Positions 16,826-26,964 of a stretch of 64,000 nt of DNA are shown here, piece by piece. The notes beneath the pieces are model-generated. The model did no database searches. It saw only the letters and a list, made by a program, of their open reading frames with translations, and was not told the DNA's origin. The DNA is taken from the NCBI RefSeq assembly GCF_013522705.1, contig NZ_JAAMRE010000017.1, positions 1 to 64,000 of the forward strand, in the 5' to 3' direction. This DNA is from Pseudomonas lurida (GTDB lineage Bacteria > Pseudomonadota > Gammaproteobacteria > Pseudomonadales > Pseudomonadaceae). Every line of letters starts with the position of its first letter. Within the stretch, counting starts at the first letter, position 1. The position numbers and the translations under genes are program-made.

Positions 16826-17997
16826 CAGCCTTGCCAACTCCGCAGACCACGGGCGATGCGTTGCACTGCTTCCTGCAGGCGCTCGGTGTTCTGCGTGTAG
16901 GCAAACCGTACGTGGTGGCTGGCCTGGTAACGACCAAAATCCAGGCCGGGCGTAAATGCGACGTGCTCGGTTTCCAGGAAATGACGGCAGAATGCGAAGG
17001 CATCGCCGCCGAATGCGCTGATATCAGCGTACAAATAGAAGGCGCCTTCGGGCTCGACGGCAATACCGAAGCCCAACTCGCGCAATGCCGGCAGCAGGAA
17101 ATCGCGACGGCGCCCGAATTCGGCGCGGCGCTCTTCCAGGATACTCAGCGTCTGCGGGGTAAAACACGCCAGCGCGGCATGCTGAGCCATGCTTGGCGCA
17201 CTGATGTAGAGGTTTTGCGCCAACTTCTCCAGTTCACCCACCGCAGCGGATGGCGCCACCAGCCACCCCAAGCGCCAACCGGTCATGCCGAAATACTTCG
17301 AAAAACTATTCAGGACAAAGGCGTCATCATCGACCTCCAGCACACTGGCGGCGTCGGTGCCGTAAGTGAGGCCGTGGTAGATCTCGTCCACCACCAAATG
17401 GCCATCGCGCGCCTTGATCGCACTCGATAGCCCGGCCAGTTCGTCACGGGTCAGGATCGTGCCGGTCGGGTTAGCCGGCGATGCCACGAGGGCGCCCACG
17501 CTGTCCTGGTCCCAGTGCTTGGCCACCAGGTCCGCCGTCAGTTGATAGCGCACGTCCGGGCCCACCGGTACCAGTTGCGCCGCGCCTTCCACCAACCGCA
17601 GAAAATGCCGGTTACACGGATAACCCGGGTCTGCCAGCAGCCAATGCTTGCCGGGGTCCACCAGCAAACTGCTGGCCAGCAGCAACGCACCCGAGCCACC
17701 GGGCGTGATCAGGATCCGCTCGGGATCGACACTTAAACCGTAGCGTTGCTGATAGAACCCACTGATGGCCTCGCGCAGTTCCGGCAGGCCACGGGCGGCG
17801 GTGTAGCGGGTTTTGCCGTTGGCCAACGCAGCCTGGCCGGCCCGAATGATCGGCTCGGCCGTGGTGAAATCCGGCTCGCCGATTTCCAAGTGGATCACAT
17901 CATGGCCCGCCGCCTGCAGCTCGTTGGCGCGCGCCAGCAACGCCATGACATGAAAAGGTTCGATGGCGCGACTGCGCGCACTGTAGGGCTGGGCCAT
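16825..17997 (-). CDS. Pyridoxal-phosphate-dependent aminotransferase, class I/II
   Basis: A fold-type I aminotransferase (390 aa). The PLP lysine is in '[17 protein letters not shown]', preceded by 'VVDEIYHGL' with the cofactor aspartate and tyrosine, and by the 'SPANPTGT' loop. Substrate specificity cannot be read from the sequence; aspartate/tyrosine/alanine-type or methionine-type activity are possible. It is co-transcribed with sfsA through a one-base overlap. The C-terminus is the normal length for the family. Confidence 0.88.
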   Translation of the reverse strand: MAQPYSARSRAIEPFHVMALLARANELQAAGHDVIHLEIGEPDFTTAEPIIRAGQAALANGKTRYTAARGLPELREAISGFYQQRYGLSVDPERILITPGGSGALLLASSLLVDPGKHWLLADPGYPCNRHFLRLVEGAAQLVPVGPDVRYQLTADLVAKHWDQDSVGALVASPANPTGTILTRDELAGLSSAIKARDGHLVVDEIYHGLTYGTDAASVLEVDDDAFVLNSFSKYFGMTGWRLGWLVAPSAAVGELEKLAQNLYISAPSMAQHAALACFTPQTLSILEERRAEFGRRRDFLLPALRELGFGIAVEPEGAFYLYADISAFGGDAFAFCRHFLETEHVAFTPGLDFGRYQASHHVRFAYTQNTERLQEAVQRIARGLRSWQG

Positions 17998-18317
17998 TAG
18001 CCTTCCTTAACGGTGAGGACAAAATCAGGATTCTACCGAACCCTCACGGTAAAACATGCTCTATTGCCTGCTCGGTCGTTCGAGATGAACCCGGCACGCG
18101 CCAGCAAAACGACTAAAATCAACATTCGAGGCGATCCATACCCAGCCACAGCGGGCTGCTGCAGTTTGCAACCCCTGGGCGGAGGGCTTCGACAACCGGG
18201 AGTGGCGCACCCTGAATCTATCTGGTAAGTTCGCCCGCTTGCAGCCGCAGGGCCGGCAGGTGTCGGTGACGTTGCAATCCTGCGCAATGGATTAGAAGAG
18301 TGAGAGGCGGTCTATTC
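17998..18317. other. Gene-free interval between aminotransferase gene and dksA
   Basis: This 320-base stretch separates divergent genes and must hold both promoters. Its short open frames encode nothing recognisable. The part nearest dksA (18140-18290) is GC-rich and could fold as an RNA leader, but I see no known riboswitch or clear promoter hexamers. Confidence 0.5.
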
Positions 18318-18758
18318 ATGTCCACCCAAGCAAAGCAACAGCAGCAGAGCCTCAGCGGCTTCACACCTTACGTCGAAACGAAGGGTGAGGAGTACATGGG
18401 CAAGCCCATGCGCCAGCACTTCACCAAGATCCTGCAAAAGTGGAAGCAGGACTTGATGCAGGAAGTCGACCGTACGGTTGACCATATGAAGGACGAAGCG
18501 GCCAACTTCCCTGACCCGGCCGACCGTGCCAGCCAGGAAGAGGAATTCGCCCTCGAGCTGCGTGCCCGTGATCGCGAACGTAAGCTGATCAAGAAGATCG
18601 ATAAAACACTGCAACTGATCGAAGACGAAGAATATGGCTGGTGCGAATCCTGCGGCGTCGAGATCGGCATTCGTCGCCTGGAAGCCCGCCCAACCGCGGA
18701 CCTGTGCGTAGATTGCAAAACCTTGGCCGAAATCAAGGAAAAACAGGTCGGCAAATAA
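18318..18758 (+). CDS. dksA: RNA polymerase-binding transcription factor DksA
   Basis: DksA enters the secondary channel of RNA polymerase and, with ppGpp, represses rRNA promoters and activates amino acid genes. The 146-aa protein has the long coiled coil with acidic tip ('DPADRASQEEEFALELR') and a four-cysteine zinc finger (CESC...CVDC). I start at the ATG at 18318, which gives the standard 'MSTQAKQQQQ' N-terminus; an in-frame start six codons upstream is not supported. A terminator follows at 18777. Confidence 0.97.
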   Translation: MSTQAKQQQQSLSGFTPYVETKGEEYMGKPMRQHFTKILQKWKQDLMQEVDRTVDHMKDEAANFPDPADRASQEEEFALELRARDRERKLIKKIDKTLQLIEDEEYGWCESCGVEIGIRRLEARPTADLCVDCKTLAEIKEKQVGK

Positions 18759-18776
18759 TCCTGCCGGGCTGAACGA

Positions 18777-18802
18777 ATGGGGCGTGCTAACGCTCCATTT
18801 TT
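18777..18802 (+). terminator. Intrinsic terminator of dksA
   Basis: A 9-bp hairpin (ATGGGGCGT / ACGCTCCAT with one G-T pair, 4-base loop) is followed by a run of Ts, 20 nt after the dksA stop codon. Confidence 0.75.
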
Positions 18803-18841
18803 GTTTCTGGCGTTTGCCGATTTTCCAGTAGTATCCGGCCC

Positions 18842-19729
18842 ATGACTGCCTCTACCTATATCGGGCGTTTCGCCCCCACGCCCAGCGGCCATCTGCATTT
18901 TGGTTCCCTGGTCGCCGCCCTCGCCTCCTACCTCGACGCCCGCGCCAACCATGGCCGCTGGCTGATGCGCATGGAAGACCTGGACCCGCCGCGCGAAGAA
19001 CCCGGCGCCCAGGCCGCGATTCTTCATGCACTGGAAAGCTATGGCTTTGAGTGGGACGGTGAACTGGTCCGACAAAGCGAGCGGCATGCTGCCTACGCCA
19101 AAGTGCTGAACGACCTGTTCAACCATGGACTGGCCTACGCTTGCACCTGCTCGCGCAAACAACTGGAGCCTTACAACGGCATCTACCCCGGCTTGTGCCG
19201 TAACGCCGGCCATGACCTGCACGACGCGGCCATCCGTTTGCGCGTTCCCGAGCTGGAATACCACTTTACTGACCGAGTGCAGGGCAACTTCCGACAGCAC
19301 TTGGGTCGCGAGGTCGGCGACTTTGTTATTCGTCGGCGCGACGGCCTCTACGCCTACCAATTGGCCGTGGTGCTGGATGACGCCTGGCAAGGCGTGACCG
19401 ACATCGTGCGCGGTGCCGACCTGCTCGACTCCACACCGCGCCAGCTGTACCTGCAGGAACTGCTGGGCCTGCGCCAACCGCGCTACTTGCACGTACCGCT
19501 GATCGTGCAGCCCGATGGCAACAAATTGGGCAAGTCCTACCGCTCGCCGCCGTTGACACCCGACCAGGCCACGCCGTTGCTGTTAAGAGCCCTGCGCGCC
19601 CTCGGGCAGCAACCGGGCAGCGAACTGCTCTACGCCAGCGCGCGCGAGTTGCTCGATTGGGGTATCCAGCACTGGGATGCCACGCGCATCCCGCGCACAC
19701 TCACGTTGGCGGAAGCGCACTTGAGCTGA
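18842..19729 (+). CDS. gluQ: Glutamyl-Q tRNA(Asp) synthetase
   Basis: This GluRS paralogue lacks the anticodon-binding domain and attaches glutamate to queuosine in the wobble position of tRNA-Asp. The 295-aa protein shows the class I 'FAPTPSGHLHFGSL' signature (HIGH-like HLHFG), a cysteine-containing zinc site ('CTCSRKQLEPYNGIYPGLCR'), and the 'KLGKS' variant of KMSKS. Its place directly after dksA is conserved in gamma-proteobacteria. Length is normal. Confidence 0.95.
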   Translation: MTASTYIGRFAPTPSGHLHFGSLVAALASYLDARANHGRWLMRMEDLDPPREEPGAQAAILHALESYGFEWDGELVRQSERHAAYAKVLNDLFNHGLAYACTCSRKQLEPYNGIYPGLCRNAGHDLHDAAIRLRVPELEYHFTDRVQGNFRQHLGREVGDFVIRRRDGLYAYQLAVVLDDAWQGVTDIVRGADLLDSTPRQLYLQELLGLRQPRYLHVPLIVQPDGNKLGKSYRSPPLTPDQATPLLLRALRALGQQPGSELLYASARELLDWGIQHWDATRIPRTLTLAEAHLS

Positions 19730-19791
19730 AGGCGCTTGCAGCTTGCCAGCCATCCGTTACCATCGCGGCAGTTTTTTACTCAGAGGCCAAC

Positions 19792-19968
19792 ATGTACATC
19801 TATCGATTGGTCCTGCTGCTGGTCGTCGGGATCTACCTGTTTTCCCCCGCCATCATGGATTGGTGGATCGACGCCACGGGCGCCTGGTATCGCCCCTATC
19901 TGCTGTGGCTGATCCTGATCGTCGTGACTTTCATCCTGCAGAGCCAAAAAGATGCCGATGAGCTTTAG
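19792..19968 (+). CDS. cbrX: Small membrane protein CbrX upstream of cbrA
   Basis: A 58-aa protein with two predicted membrane helices ('LVLLLVVGIYLFSPAIM' and 'LLWLILIVVTFIL') and a charged C-terminal tail. It matches by position and character the small gene described upstream of cbrA in pseudomonads. I start at the ATG at 19792, with GAGG 6 bases upstream. Its 3' end overlaps the start of cbrA by 11-17 bases, suggesting that translation of cbrX feeds cbrA. Its own function is not known. Confidence 0.85.
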   Translation: MYIYRLVLLLVVGIYLFSPAIMDWWIDATGAWYRPYLLWLILIVVTFILQSQKDADEL

Positions 19969-22906
19969 CCTCACCCAGATGCTGCTGATCAGCGCCGCCT
20001 ACCTGGCCGCGCTGTTCGGCGTCGCCTGGATCAGTGAGCGCGGAATGATTCCGCGGGCGATCATTCGCCATCCGTTGACCTACACCTTGTCCCTGGGGGT
20101 CTACGCCAGTGCCTGGGCCTTCTACGGCACGGTGGGGCTGGCGTATCAGTACGGCTACGGGTTTCTGTCCAGCTACCTCGGCGTGTCCGGCGCGTTCCTG
20201 CTGGCGCCGGTGCTGCTGTACCCCATATTGAAAATCACCCGCACGTATCAACTGTCGTCCCTGGCCGACCTGTTTGCGTTTCGCTTTCGCAGCACCTGGG
20301 CCGGCGCGCTGACCACGGTGTTCATGCTGATCGGTGTGCTGCCCTTGCTTGCCCTGCAGATCCAGGCAGTGGCCGACTCCATCAGCATCCTCACCCATGA
20401 GCCGGTACAGCATCGCGTGGCCCTGGCCTTTTGCGCGCTGATCACCCTGTTCACGATTTTCTTCGGTTCCCGTCACATCGCCACCCGCGAAAAACACGAA
20501 GGCCTGGTGTTTGCGATTGCCTTCGAATCGGTGATCAAGCTGATCGCTATCGGCGGTGTCGGCCTGTATGCGCTGTACGGCGTGTTCGATGGCCCGCAGC
20601 AATTGGAGCTGTGGCTGCTGCAGAACCAGACCGCCCTCGCCGCCCTGCACACGCCCTTGCAGGAAGGTCCGTGGCGTACGTTGCTGCTGGTGTTCTTCGC
20701 GTCGGCGATTGTGATGCCGCACATGTACCACATGACCTTTACCGAGAACCTCAACCCCCGCGCACTGGTCAGTGCCAGTTGGGGCCTGCCGCTGTTCCTG
20801 CTGCTGATGAGCCTGGCGGTGCCGCTGATCCTGTGGGCCGGTCTGAAACTGGGCGCCACCACCAACCCGGAATACTTCACCCTCGGCATCGGCATCGCCG
20901 CCAACAGCCCGGCCCTGGCGTTGCTGGCCTATGTCGGCGGTCTGTCGGCGGCCAGTGGTTTGATCATCGTCACCACCCTGGCGCTGTCGGGCATGGCCCT
21001 CAACCACCTGGTGCTGCCGCTGTACCAGCCGCCGGCGGAAGGCAATATCTACCGCTGGCTGAAATGGACGCGTCGCGCACTGATCGTCGCCATCATCATG
21101 GCCGGCTACGGTTTCTATTTGATGCTCGGCGCCGGGCAAGACCTGGCCAACCTGGGCATCGTGGCATTTGTCGCCACCTTGCAATTCCTGCCGGGAGTGC
21201 TGTCAGTGCTGTACTGGCCGACGGCCAACCGGCGCGGCTTCATCGCCGGGCTGCTCGCGGGGATCCTGGTGTGGGTCGTTACCATGCTGCTGCCGTTGGT
21301 CGGCAACCTGCAGGGCTTCTACATTCCCTTGCTGAACATGATCTATGTACTCGACGACACCAGCTGGCACATGGCCGCAATTGCCTCGCTCGCCGCCAAC
21401 GTCTTGATGTTTACGCTGATCTCGCTGTTCACTAACGCCAGCCCCGAGGAAACCAGCGCCGCCGAAGCCTGTGCGGTGGACAACGTGCGCCGCCCGCAAC
21501 GCCGCGAATTGCACGCTGCCTCGCCCCAGGAATTCGCCACGCAACTGGCCAAACCCCTGGGTGCCAAAGCCGCGCAAAAAGAAGTCGAACAAGCGTTGCG
21601 CGATCTGTACCTGCCCTTCGACGAGCGCCGGCCCTACGCACTGCGCCGCCTGCGTGACCGCATCGAGGCCAACCTGTCCGGCCTGATGGGCCCCAGTGTG
21701 TCCCAGGACATGGTGGAAACGTTTCTGCCCTACAAGGCCGGGGGCGAAAACTACGTCACCGAAGACATCCATTTCATCGAGAGCCGCCTGGAGGATTACC
21801 ACTCACGCCTCACCGGCCTGGCGGCCGAACTCGATGCACTGCGCCGTTACCACCGTCAGACCCTGCAGGAATTGCCCATGGGCGTCTGCTCCCTGGCCAA
21901 GGATCAGGAGATCCTGATGTGGAACAAAGCCATGGAAGAACTGACCGGCATCGCCGCGCAGCGCGTGGTGGGCTCGCGCCTGAATACGTTGGCCGAACCC
22001 TGGAAAGAACTGCTGCAGGGCTTTATCAACCTGCCGGATGAGCATTTGCATAAACAGCACCTGGCCCTCGACGGCCAGACCCGCTGGCTCAACCTGCACA
22101 AAGCCGCCATCGATGAGCCCCTGGCCCCCGGCAACAGCGGCCTGGTATTGCTGGTAGAAGACTTGACCGAAACCCAGATGCTCGAAGACAAACTGGTGCA
22201 CTCCGAGCGCCTGGCCAGTATTGGTCGCCTGGCAGCGGGCGTCGCGCACGAGATCGGCAACCCGATCACGGGCATTGCCTGCCTGGCGCAGAACCTGCGC
22301 GAAGAACGCGAGGAAGACGGCGAAATCACCGAGATCAGCGGGCAGATCCTTGAGCAGACCAAGCGCGTTTCACGCATTGTGCAGTCGCTGATGAGTTTTG
22401 CTCACTCCGGCGCTCATCAGAATCAGGACGAAGCGGTGTGCCTGGCCGCGGTGGCACAGGATGCCATCGGGCTGCTGGCCTTGAACCGGCGCAATTTCGA
22501 AGTCCAATTCTTCAACCTGTGCGACCCGGATCATTGGGTCGACGGCGACTCACAACGCCTGGCCCAGGTACTGATCAACCTGTTGTCCAACGCCCGTGAC
22601 GCCTCACCGCCCCACAGTGCGGTACGCGTCAAGAGCGAGGCTTTCGAGCACACGATCGACCTGATCGTGGAAGACGAAGGCAGCGGCATTCCACAGAACA
22701 TCATGGACCGACTGTTCGAACCCTTTTTCACCACCAAGGATCCGGGTGAAGGCACCGGTCTGGGCCTTGCACTGGTCTATTCCATCGTTGAAGAGCATTA
22801 TGGACAAATCACCATCGACAGCCCGGCTGACACCGAAAGCCAACGTGGCACCCGTATTCGGGTGACTTTGCCGCGTCATGTCGAAGCGACGTCCGCTGTG
22901 AACTGA
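19958..22906 (+). CDS. cbrA: Sensor histidine kinase CbrA with transporter-like N-terminus
   Basis: CbrA senses carbon/nitrogen state and phosphorylates CbrB; it also supports histidine uptake. The 982-aa protein has an N-terminal sodium:solute symporter-like region of about 13 helices (to about 500), a linker with a PAS domain ('[26 protein letters not shown]'), an H-box with phospho-acceptor near H764 ('VAHEIGNP'), and an ATPase domain with 'NLLSNARDA' and '[10 protein letters not shown]'. I choose the ATG at 19958 ('MSFSLTQ'); one at 19952 is also possible. It overlaps cbrX, and cbrB follows. Confidence 0.96.
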   Translation: MSFSLTQMLLISAAYLAALFGVAWISERGMIPRAIIRHPLTYTLSLGVYASAWAFYGTVGLAYQYGYGFLSSYLGVSGAFLLAPVLLYPILKITRTYQLSSLADLFAFRFRSTWAGALTTVFMLIGVLPLLALQIQAVADSISILTHEPVQHRVALAFCALITLFTIFFGSRHIATREKHEGLVFAIAFESVIKLIAIGGVGLYALYGVFDGPQQLELWLLQNQTALAALHTPLQEGPWRTLLLVFFASAIVMPHMYHMTFTENLNPRALVSASWGLPLFLLLMSLAVPLILWAGLKLGATTNPEYFTLGIGIAANSPALALLAYVGGLSAASGLIIVTTLALSGMALNHLVLPLYQPPAEGNIYRWLKWTRRALIVAIIMAGYGFYLMLGAGQDLANLGIVAFVATLQFLPGVLSVLYWPTANRRGFIAGLLAGILVWVVTMLLPLVGNLQGFYIPLLNMIYVLDDTSWHMAAIASLAANVLMFTLISLFTNASPEETSAAEACAVDNVRRPQRRELHAASPQEFATQLAKPLGAKAAQKEVEQALRDLYLPFDERRPYALRRLRDRIEANLSGLMGPSVSQDMVETFLPYKAGGENYVTEDIHFIESRLEDYHSRLTGLAAELDALRRYHRQTLQELPMGVCSLAKDQEILMWNKAMEELTGIAAQRVVGSRLNTLAEPWKELLQGFINLPDEHLHKQHLALDGQTRWLNLHKAAIDEPLAPGNSGLVLLVEDLTETQMLEDKLVHSERLASIGRLAAGVAHEIGNPITGIACLAQNLREEREEDGEITEISGQILEQTKRVSRIVQSLMSFAHSGAHQNQDEAVCLAAVAQDAIGLLALNRRNFEVQFFNLCDPDHWVDGDSQRLAQVLINLLSNARDASPPHSAVRVKSEAFEHTIDLIVEDEGSGIPQNIMDRLFEPFFTTKDPGEGTGLGLALVYSIVEEHYGQITIDSPADTESQRGTRIRVTLPRHVEATSAVN

Positions 22907-22928
22907 GACCGTCGAGAGAATTGAATCA

Positions 22929-24368
22929 ATGCCGCACATTTTGATCGTCGAAGACGAAACCATTATCCGCTCTGCCCTGCGTCGCCTGCTTGAACGTAAT
23001 CAGTACCAGGTCAGCGAAGCCGGCTCGGTACAGGAAGCTCAGGAGCGCTTCAGCATTCCTACGTTCGACCTGATCGTCAGCGACCTGCGCCTGCCGGGCG
23101 CGCCTGGGACCGAGTTGATAAAACTCGGCCAGGGCACGCCGGTGCTGATCATGACCAGCTACGCCAGCCTGCGCTCGGCGGTGGACTCCATGAAGATGGG
23201 CGCGGTGGACTACATCGCCAAGCCTTTCGACCATGACGAAATGCTTCAGGCAGTCGCCCGCATCCTGCGCGACCGGCAGTCGGCCGGCAGCGTGCAGGCC
23301 GAACAACGCCCCGCCGGCAAAGCCACCAACGGTGCCGAAAAGCCCGGTGTGGACAACAGCAATGGCGAGATCGGCATTATCGGCTCATGCCCGCCGATGC
23401 AGGACCTGTACAGCAAGATCCGCAAAGTCGCGCCTACTGACTCCAATGTACTGATCCAGGGTGAGTCCGGGACCGGTAAGGAACTGGTAGCCCGCGCCCT
23501 GCACAACTTGTCCAAGCGCGCCAAGGCACCGATGATTTCGGTGAACTGCGCGGCGATCCCGGAATCGCTGATCGAATCCGAGCTGTTCGGCCACGAAAAA
23601 GGCGCCTTCACCGGTGCGAGCGCTGGACGCGCCGGCCTGGTGGAAGCGGCGGACGGCGGCACGTTGTTCCTCGACGAAATCGGCGAACTGCCTTTGGAAG
23701 CCCAGGCGCGTTTGCTGCGTGTGCTGCAGGAAGGCGAAATTCGCCGGGTCGGTTCGGTGCAATCGCAGAAGGTCGATGTGCGTCTGATCGCCGCGACCCA
23801 CCGCGACCTCAAGAGCCTGGCCAAGATTGGCCAGTTCCGTGAAGACTTGTACTACCGCCTGCACGTGATCGCCCTCAAACTGCCGGCGCTGCGTGAGCGC
23901 GGCGCCGACGTCAACGAAATCGCCAGTGCCTTCCTGCAACGCCAGAGTGCGCGCATCAACCGAACCGACCTGAAATTTGCTCCGGATGCCGAACAGGCTA
24001 TTCGGCATTACTCATGGCCGGGTAATGTGCGCGAGCTGGAAAACGCCGTGGAGCGCGCGGTGATCCTATCGGAAAGCCCGGAAATCTCCGCCGAGCTGCT
24101 GGGCATCGATATTGAACTCAGTGACCTGGAAGACGATGAGTTCATCGGCCTTGCCCCACAGCAGGGCGCGGCCAGTAACACCAGCCATGAGCCGACGGAA
24201 GATCTGTCGCTGGAAGATTACTTCCAGCATTTCGTCCTGGAGCATCAGGACCATATGACCGAGACCGAGCTGGCGCGCAAATTAGGCGTAAGCCGCAAGT
24301 GCCTGTGGGAACGACGTCAGCGCCTGGGCATTCCGCGGCGCAAGACCGGCGTGGCCAGCGAAAGCTGA
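22929..24368 (+). CDS. cbrB: NtrC-family sigma54-dependent response regulator CbrB
   Basis: CbrB activates sigma54 promoters, chiefly that of the crcZ small RNA next door, relieving catabolite repression. The 479-aa protein has a receiver domain with phospho-acceptor D52, an AAA+ domain with Walker A GESGTGKE (178-185) and the sigma54-contact loop GAFTGA (225-230), and a Fis-type helix-turn-helix at the C-terminus ('[20 protein letters not shown]'). It starts 22 nt after cbrA. A terminator with built-in GTAAC motifs follows. Confidence 0.97.
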   Translation: MPHILIVEDETIIRSALRRLLERNQYQVSEAGSVQEAQERFSIPTFDLIVSDLRLPGAPGTELIKLGQGTPVLIMTSYASLRSAVDSMKMGAVDYIAKPFDHDEMLQAVARILRDRQSAGSVQAEQRPAGKATNGAEKPGVDNSNGEIGIIGSCPPMQDLYSKIRKVAPTDSNVLIQGESGTGKELVARALHNLSKRAKAPMISVNCAAIPESLIESELFGHEKGAFTGASAGRAGLVEAADGGTLFLDEIGELPLEAQARLLRVLQEGEIRRVGSVQSQKVDVRLIAATHRDLKSLAKIGQFREDLYYRLHVIALKLPALRERGADVNEIASAFLQRQSARINRTDLKFAPDAEQAIRHYSWPGNVRELENAVERAVILSESPEISAELLGIDIELSDLEDDEFIGLAPQQGAASNTSHEPTEDLSLEDYFQHFVLEHQDHMTETELARKLGVSRKCLWERRQRLGIPRRKTGVASES

Positions 24369-24382
24369 GGCGCGTACGCAGG

Positions 24383-24433
24383 TAACACCCAAGAATGTGA
24401 AAAAACTGTTACCGCAGACAATTCGCGTAACAA
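24383..24433 (+). promoter_or_regulatory. Candidate CbrB activator sites for crcZ
   Basis: Three hexamers, GTAACA (24383-24388), TGTTAC (24408-24413) and GTAACA (24428-24433), lie 100-150 bases upstream of the crcZ sigma54 promoter, the right range for an enhancer-binding protein. TGTTAC-N14-GTAACA is an inverted repeat. A further GTAAC lies at 24450 in the loop of the cbrB terminator. The match to CbrB targets is from memory of a GTTAC/GTAAC-type motif. Confidence 0.6.
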
Positions 24434-24472
24434 AAGCCGGGGCTTACGGTAACGAAGCCCCGGCTTTTTTTC
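24433..24472 (+). terminator. Intrinsic terminator of cbrB
   Basis: Fourteen-base arms (AAAAGCCGGGGCTT / AAGCCCCGGCTTTT) around a 9-base loop end in a T-run, 65 bases after cbrB. The A-run on the left side makes it plausible in both directions. Confidence 0.85.
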
Positions 24473-24530
24473 GTCCGTCAAAAAGCCGAAACCACCTCAA
24501 ACCCCCGGTTTTACTGGGCTTTGAAAAAGT

Positions 24531-24546
24531 TGGCACGCACCCTGCT
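24531..24546 (+). promoter_or_regulatory. Sigma54 promoter of crcZ
   Basis: TGGCACG-N4-CTGCT matches the -24/-12 consensus TGGCACG-N4-TTGCW, with GG and GC at the required spacing. Transcription should begin near 24557-24558, just before the first CA motif of CrcZ. Confidence 0.85.
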
Positions 24547-24557
24547 ATATGCTTAGT

Positions 24558-24920
24558 ACAAAAACAATAACAAGCTTTGTACAAGACAATAAAAATAAGA
24601 CGAATCGACTCACGCATAACAAAAACAACACGGCGGAGGCGCAGCTAACTGATTCTTTTGGAGAGGCGTTGCATTTGGGGCTTGCCCCGCAACCAGGCCG
24701 AGAACAACAAAAACTGCCCTAAGGCAGAGCCTGAACTGGTTGGATCGTAGATCAGCAACACAGCGACCAAAGCAATCCGTTTGCTCTTGACTCCCGATTG
24801 GGAGTGTCATGAAGGTGAAGCTTCATGGCGAGGGCGATCAACAAAAACAAGAAGCCCGACCAATAATAAAAATAGAGCACGCAACTACTTCTGGGGGAGC
24901 TTCGGCTCCCCTTGTAGTTT
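24558..24920 (+). ncRNA. crcZ: CrcZ small RNA, Hfq/Crc-sequestering
   Basis: About 360 nt between cbrB and pcnB, the conserved crcZ location. Six AANAANAA-type CA motifs are visible at 24563, 24588, 24618, 24703, 24846 and 24862, separated by structured stretches. Such motifs bind the Hfq-Crc complex, freeing catabolic mRNAs from translational repression. The RNA is driven by a sigma54 promoter under CbrB control. I place the 3' end just after the GGGGAGC/GCTCCCC hairpin (24894-24911), although the following T-run is imperfect. Confidence 0.9.
24894..24920 (+). terminator. Probable terminator of crcZ
   Basis: A 7-bp GC-rich hairpin with a UUCG tetraloop (GGGGAGC-TTCG-GCTCCCC) is followed by TTGTAGTTT, a broken T-run. 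Confidence 0.65.
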
Positions 24921-25060
24921 CCGCGATTTGACGTTCCAGAGCCTATGGCGCAATGCCTGTAGCTTGTTCCTACACCATCCCCTGACTAAATGCTAGAATC
25001 CCGGCCCATCATGCGGTCATTCTTCGTTATGGCCGAACATTCCTTCAAACAGTGCATCCC

Positions 25061-26464
25061 ATGCTGAAGAAGTTGTTCCAGTCATTCCGTTCTCCCTTGC
25101 GTCGTACGCAACACAAACGCAGCACGCCTGAAGTGCTCAACAGCAGCCAGCATTCGTTGCAGCGCGCTCAATTCAGTCGTTATGCGGTGAATATCGTCGA
25201 ACGTTTGCAGAACGCCGGCTACCAGGCTTACCTGGTAGGCGGTTGCGTACGCGACATGCTGCTCAATATCACGCCTAAAGATTTCGACGTGGCCACCAGC
25301 GCCACGCCCGAACAAGTGCGTGCCGAGTTTCGCAATGCGCGGATCATCGGTCGCCGGTTCAAGCTGGTGCATATCCACTTTGGCCGAGAAATCATCGAAG
25401 TCGCCACGTTCCGCGCAGGCCACCCGCAAAACGATGAAGAGGAAGACACCAACCAGTCTTCCCGCAACGAAAGCGGACGCATCCTGCGTGACAACGTATA
25501 TGGCACTTTGGAAGAGGACGCGCAGCGCCGCGACTTCACCATCAACGCGTTGTATTACGACCCGGTCAGTGAGCGCATCCTCGACTACGCCAACGGCGTG
25601 CACGACATTCGCAACAACCTGATCCGCCTGATCGGCGACCCGACCCAGCGCTACCAGGAAGACCCGGTACGCATGCTGCGCGCCGTGCGCTTCGCCGCCA
25701 AGCTGAACTTCGGTATCGAAAAACACACCGCCGCGCCGATCCGCGACCTGGCGCCGATGCTGCGGGAAATCCCCTCGGCACGCCTGTTCGAGGAAGTCCT
25801 CAAGCTGTTCCTCTCAGGCTACGCCGCCGACACGTTCGAAATGCTTGTCGACCTGCAGCTGTTCGATCCGCTGTTCCCGGCCAGTGCCGAAGCGTTGGAA
25901 TACAACCCGACTTACACCCACACGCTGATCAGTGAAGCGCTGATCAACACGGACCTGCGCATCAAACAGAACAAACCGGTGACCCCGGCCTTCCTGTTTG
26001 CCGCGCTGTTGTGGCCCGCCCTGCCAAAACGCGTGCTGCGCCTGCAGGAACGCGGCATGCCGCCGATTCCGGCGATGCAGGAAGCCGCTCACGAATTGAT
26101 CACCGAGCAGTGCCAGCGCATCGCCATCCCTAAACGTTTTACCCTGCCCATCCGCGAGATCTGGGACATGCAGGAGCGCCTGCCGCGTCGCAGCGGCAAA
26201 CGCGCCGATCTATTGCTGGAAAACCCACGCTTCCGCGCCGGCTACGACTTTCTCCTGCTGCGCGAAAGTGCCGGGGAGCAGACCGACGGCCTGGGCGAAT
26301 GGTGGACCGACTATCAGGACGCCAACGACAGCGGGCGACGCGAGATGATCCGTGAGCTGGGCAGCAAAGGTGATGCCGCCGGCGAAGGACCGAAAAAACG
26401 GCGTCGCAGCGGCGCCAAGCGCAAACGCAGCGCCGCCGATGCTTCGGGCGCCGCAGGCGAATAA
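25061..26464 (+). CDS. pcnB: Poly(A) polymerase I
   Basis: PcnB adds 3' poly(A) tails that mark RNAs for decay. The 467-aa protein has the class II nucleotidyltransferase core 'YLVGGCVRDMLL' followed by the metal-binding 'DFDVAT', then the RNA-binding and neck regions ('QEDPVRMLRAVRFAAKL'). A strongly basic C-terminal tail ('KKRRRSGAKRKRS') distinguishes it from CCA-adding enzymes. I start at the ATG at 25061, giving 'MLKKLFQSF', rather than a GTG three codons earlier. folK follows by 2 nt. Confidence 0.95.
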   Translation: MLKKLFQSFRSPLRRTQHKRSTPEVLNSSQHSLQRAQFSRYAVNIVERLQNAGYQAYLVGGCVRDMLLNITPKDFDVATSATPEQVRAEFRNARIIGRRFKLVHIHFGREIIEVATFRAGHPQNDEEEDTNQSSRNESGRILRDNVYGTLEEDAQRRDFTINALYYDPVSERILDYANGVHDIRNNLIRLIGDPTQRYQEDPVRMLRAVRFAAKLNFGIEKHTAAPIRDLAPMLREIPSARLFEEVLKLFLSGYAADTFEMLVDLQLFDPLFPASAEALEYNPTYTHTLISEALINTDLRIKQNKPVTPAFLFAALLWPALPKRVLRLQERGMPPIPAMQEAAHELITEQCQRIAIPKRFTLPIREIWDMQERLPRRSGKRADLLLENPRFRAGYDFLLLRESAGEQTDGLGEWWTDYQDANDSGRREMIRELGSKGDAAGEGPKKRRRSGAKRKRSAADASGAAGE

Positions 26465-26466
26465 GC

Positions 26467-26964
26467 GTGGAACGTATCTACATCGGCATGGGCAGCAACC
26501 TGGCTGCCCCGGACCAGCAGCTGCACAGGGCAGTCCAAGCACTGGCCGGCCTGCCCGGCACTGCCCTCGCCGGCGTGTCCGCTTTCTATCAAAGCGATTC
26601 CCTGTTGCCCGGCCAACCGCGCTATACCAACGCGGTCGCGGCCTTGGACAGCGATCTGGCGCCACTGGACCTGCTCGATGCACTGCAAGCCATCGAGAAT
26701 GACCAGGGTCGCGAACGCCTCGAGCGCTGGGGCCCTCGCACGCTCGACCTGGACATCCTGTTATTTGGCGATCGCCTGATCGACGAGCCGCGCCTGAAGG
26801 TGCCCCATTACCAGCTGCACCTGCGTCCGTTCGTGTTGTATCCATTGGCGGAACTGGCGCCTGCCGAGCTGCAATTGCCGGATGGCAGACGCCTCAGCGC
26901 CTTGCTGGAAGCCTGCCCGTTTGTCGGCCTGGAACGGCTCCCCGTTGCTGAATCGCGTCAGTAA
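26467..26964 (+). CDS. folK: 2-amino-4-hydroxy-6-hydroxymethyldihydropteridine pyrophosphokinase
   Basis: HPPK transfers pyrophosphate to the pterin precursor of folate, the step before FolP. The 165-aa protein has the 'GSNLAAP' start, the 'FYQSDSLLPGQPRYTNAV' block and the catalytic signature 'WGPRTLDLDILLFGD' with the metal-binding aspartates. The start is GTG, 2 nt after the pcnB stop, so the two genes are co-translated. The stop codon lies in the first of four GTAACA repeats. Confidence 0.95.
   Translation: MERIYIGMGSNLAAPDQQLHRAVQALAGLPGTALAGVSAFYQSDSLLPGQPRYTNAVAALDSDLAPLDLLDALQAIENDQGRERLERWGPRTLDLDILLFGDRLIDEPRLKVPHYQLHLRPFVLYPLAELAPAELQLPDGRRLSALLEACPFVGLERLPVAESRQ

Noticed and set aside
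18013..18287. Two short overlapping open frames in the dksA upstream gap
   Set aside because: No recognisable product, no ribosome-binding site, composition typical of spacer.
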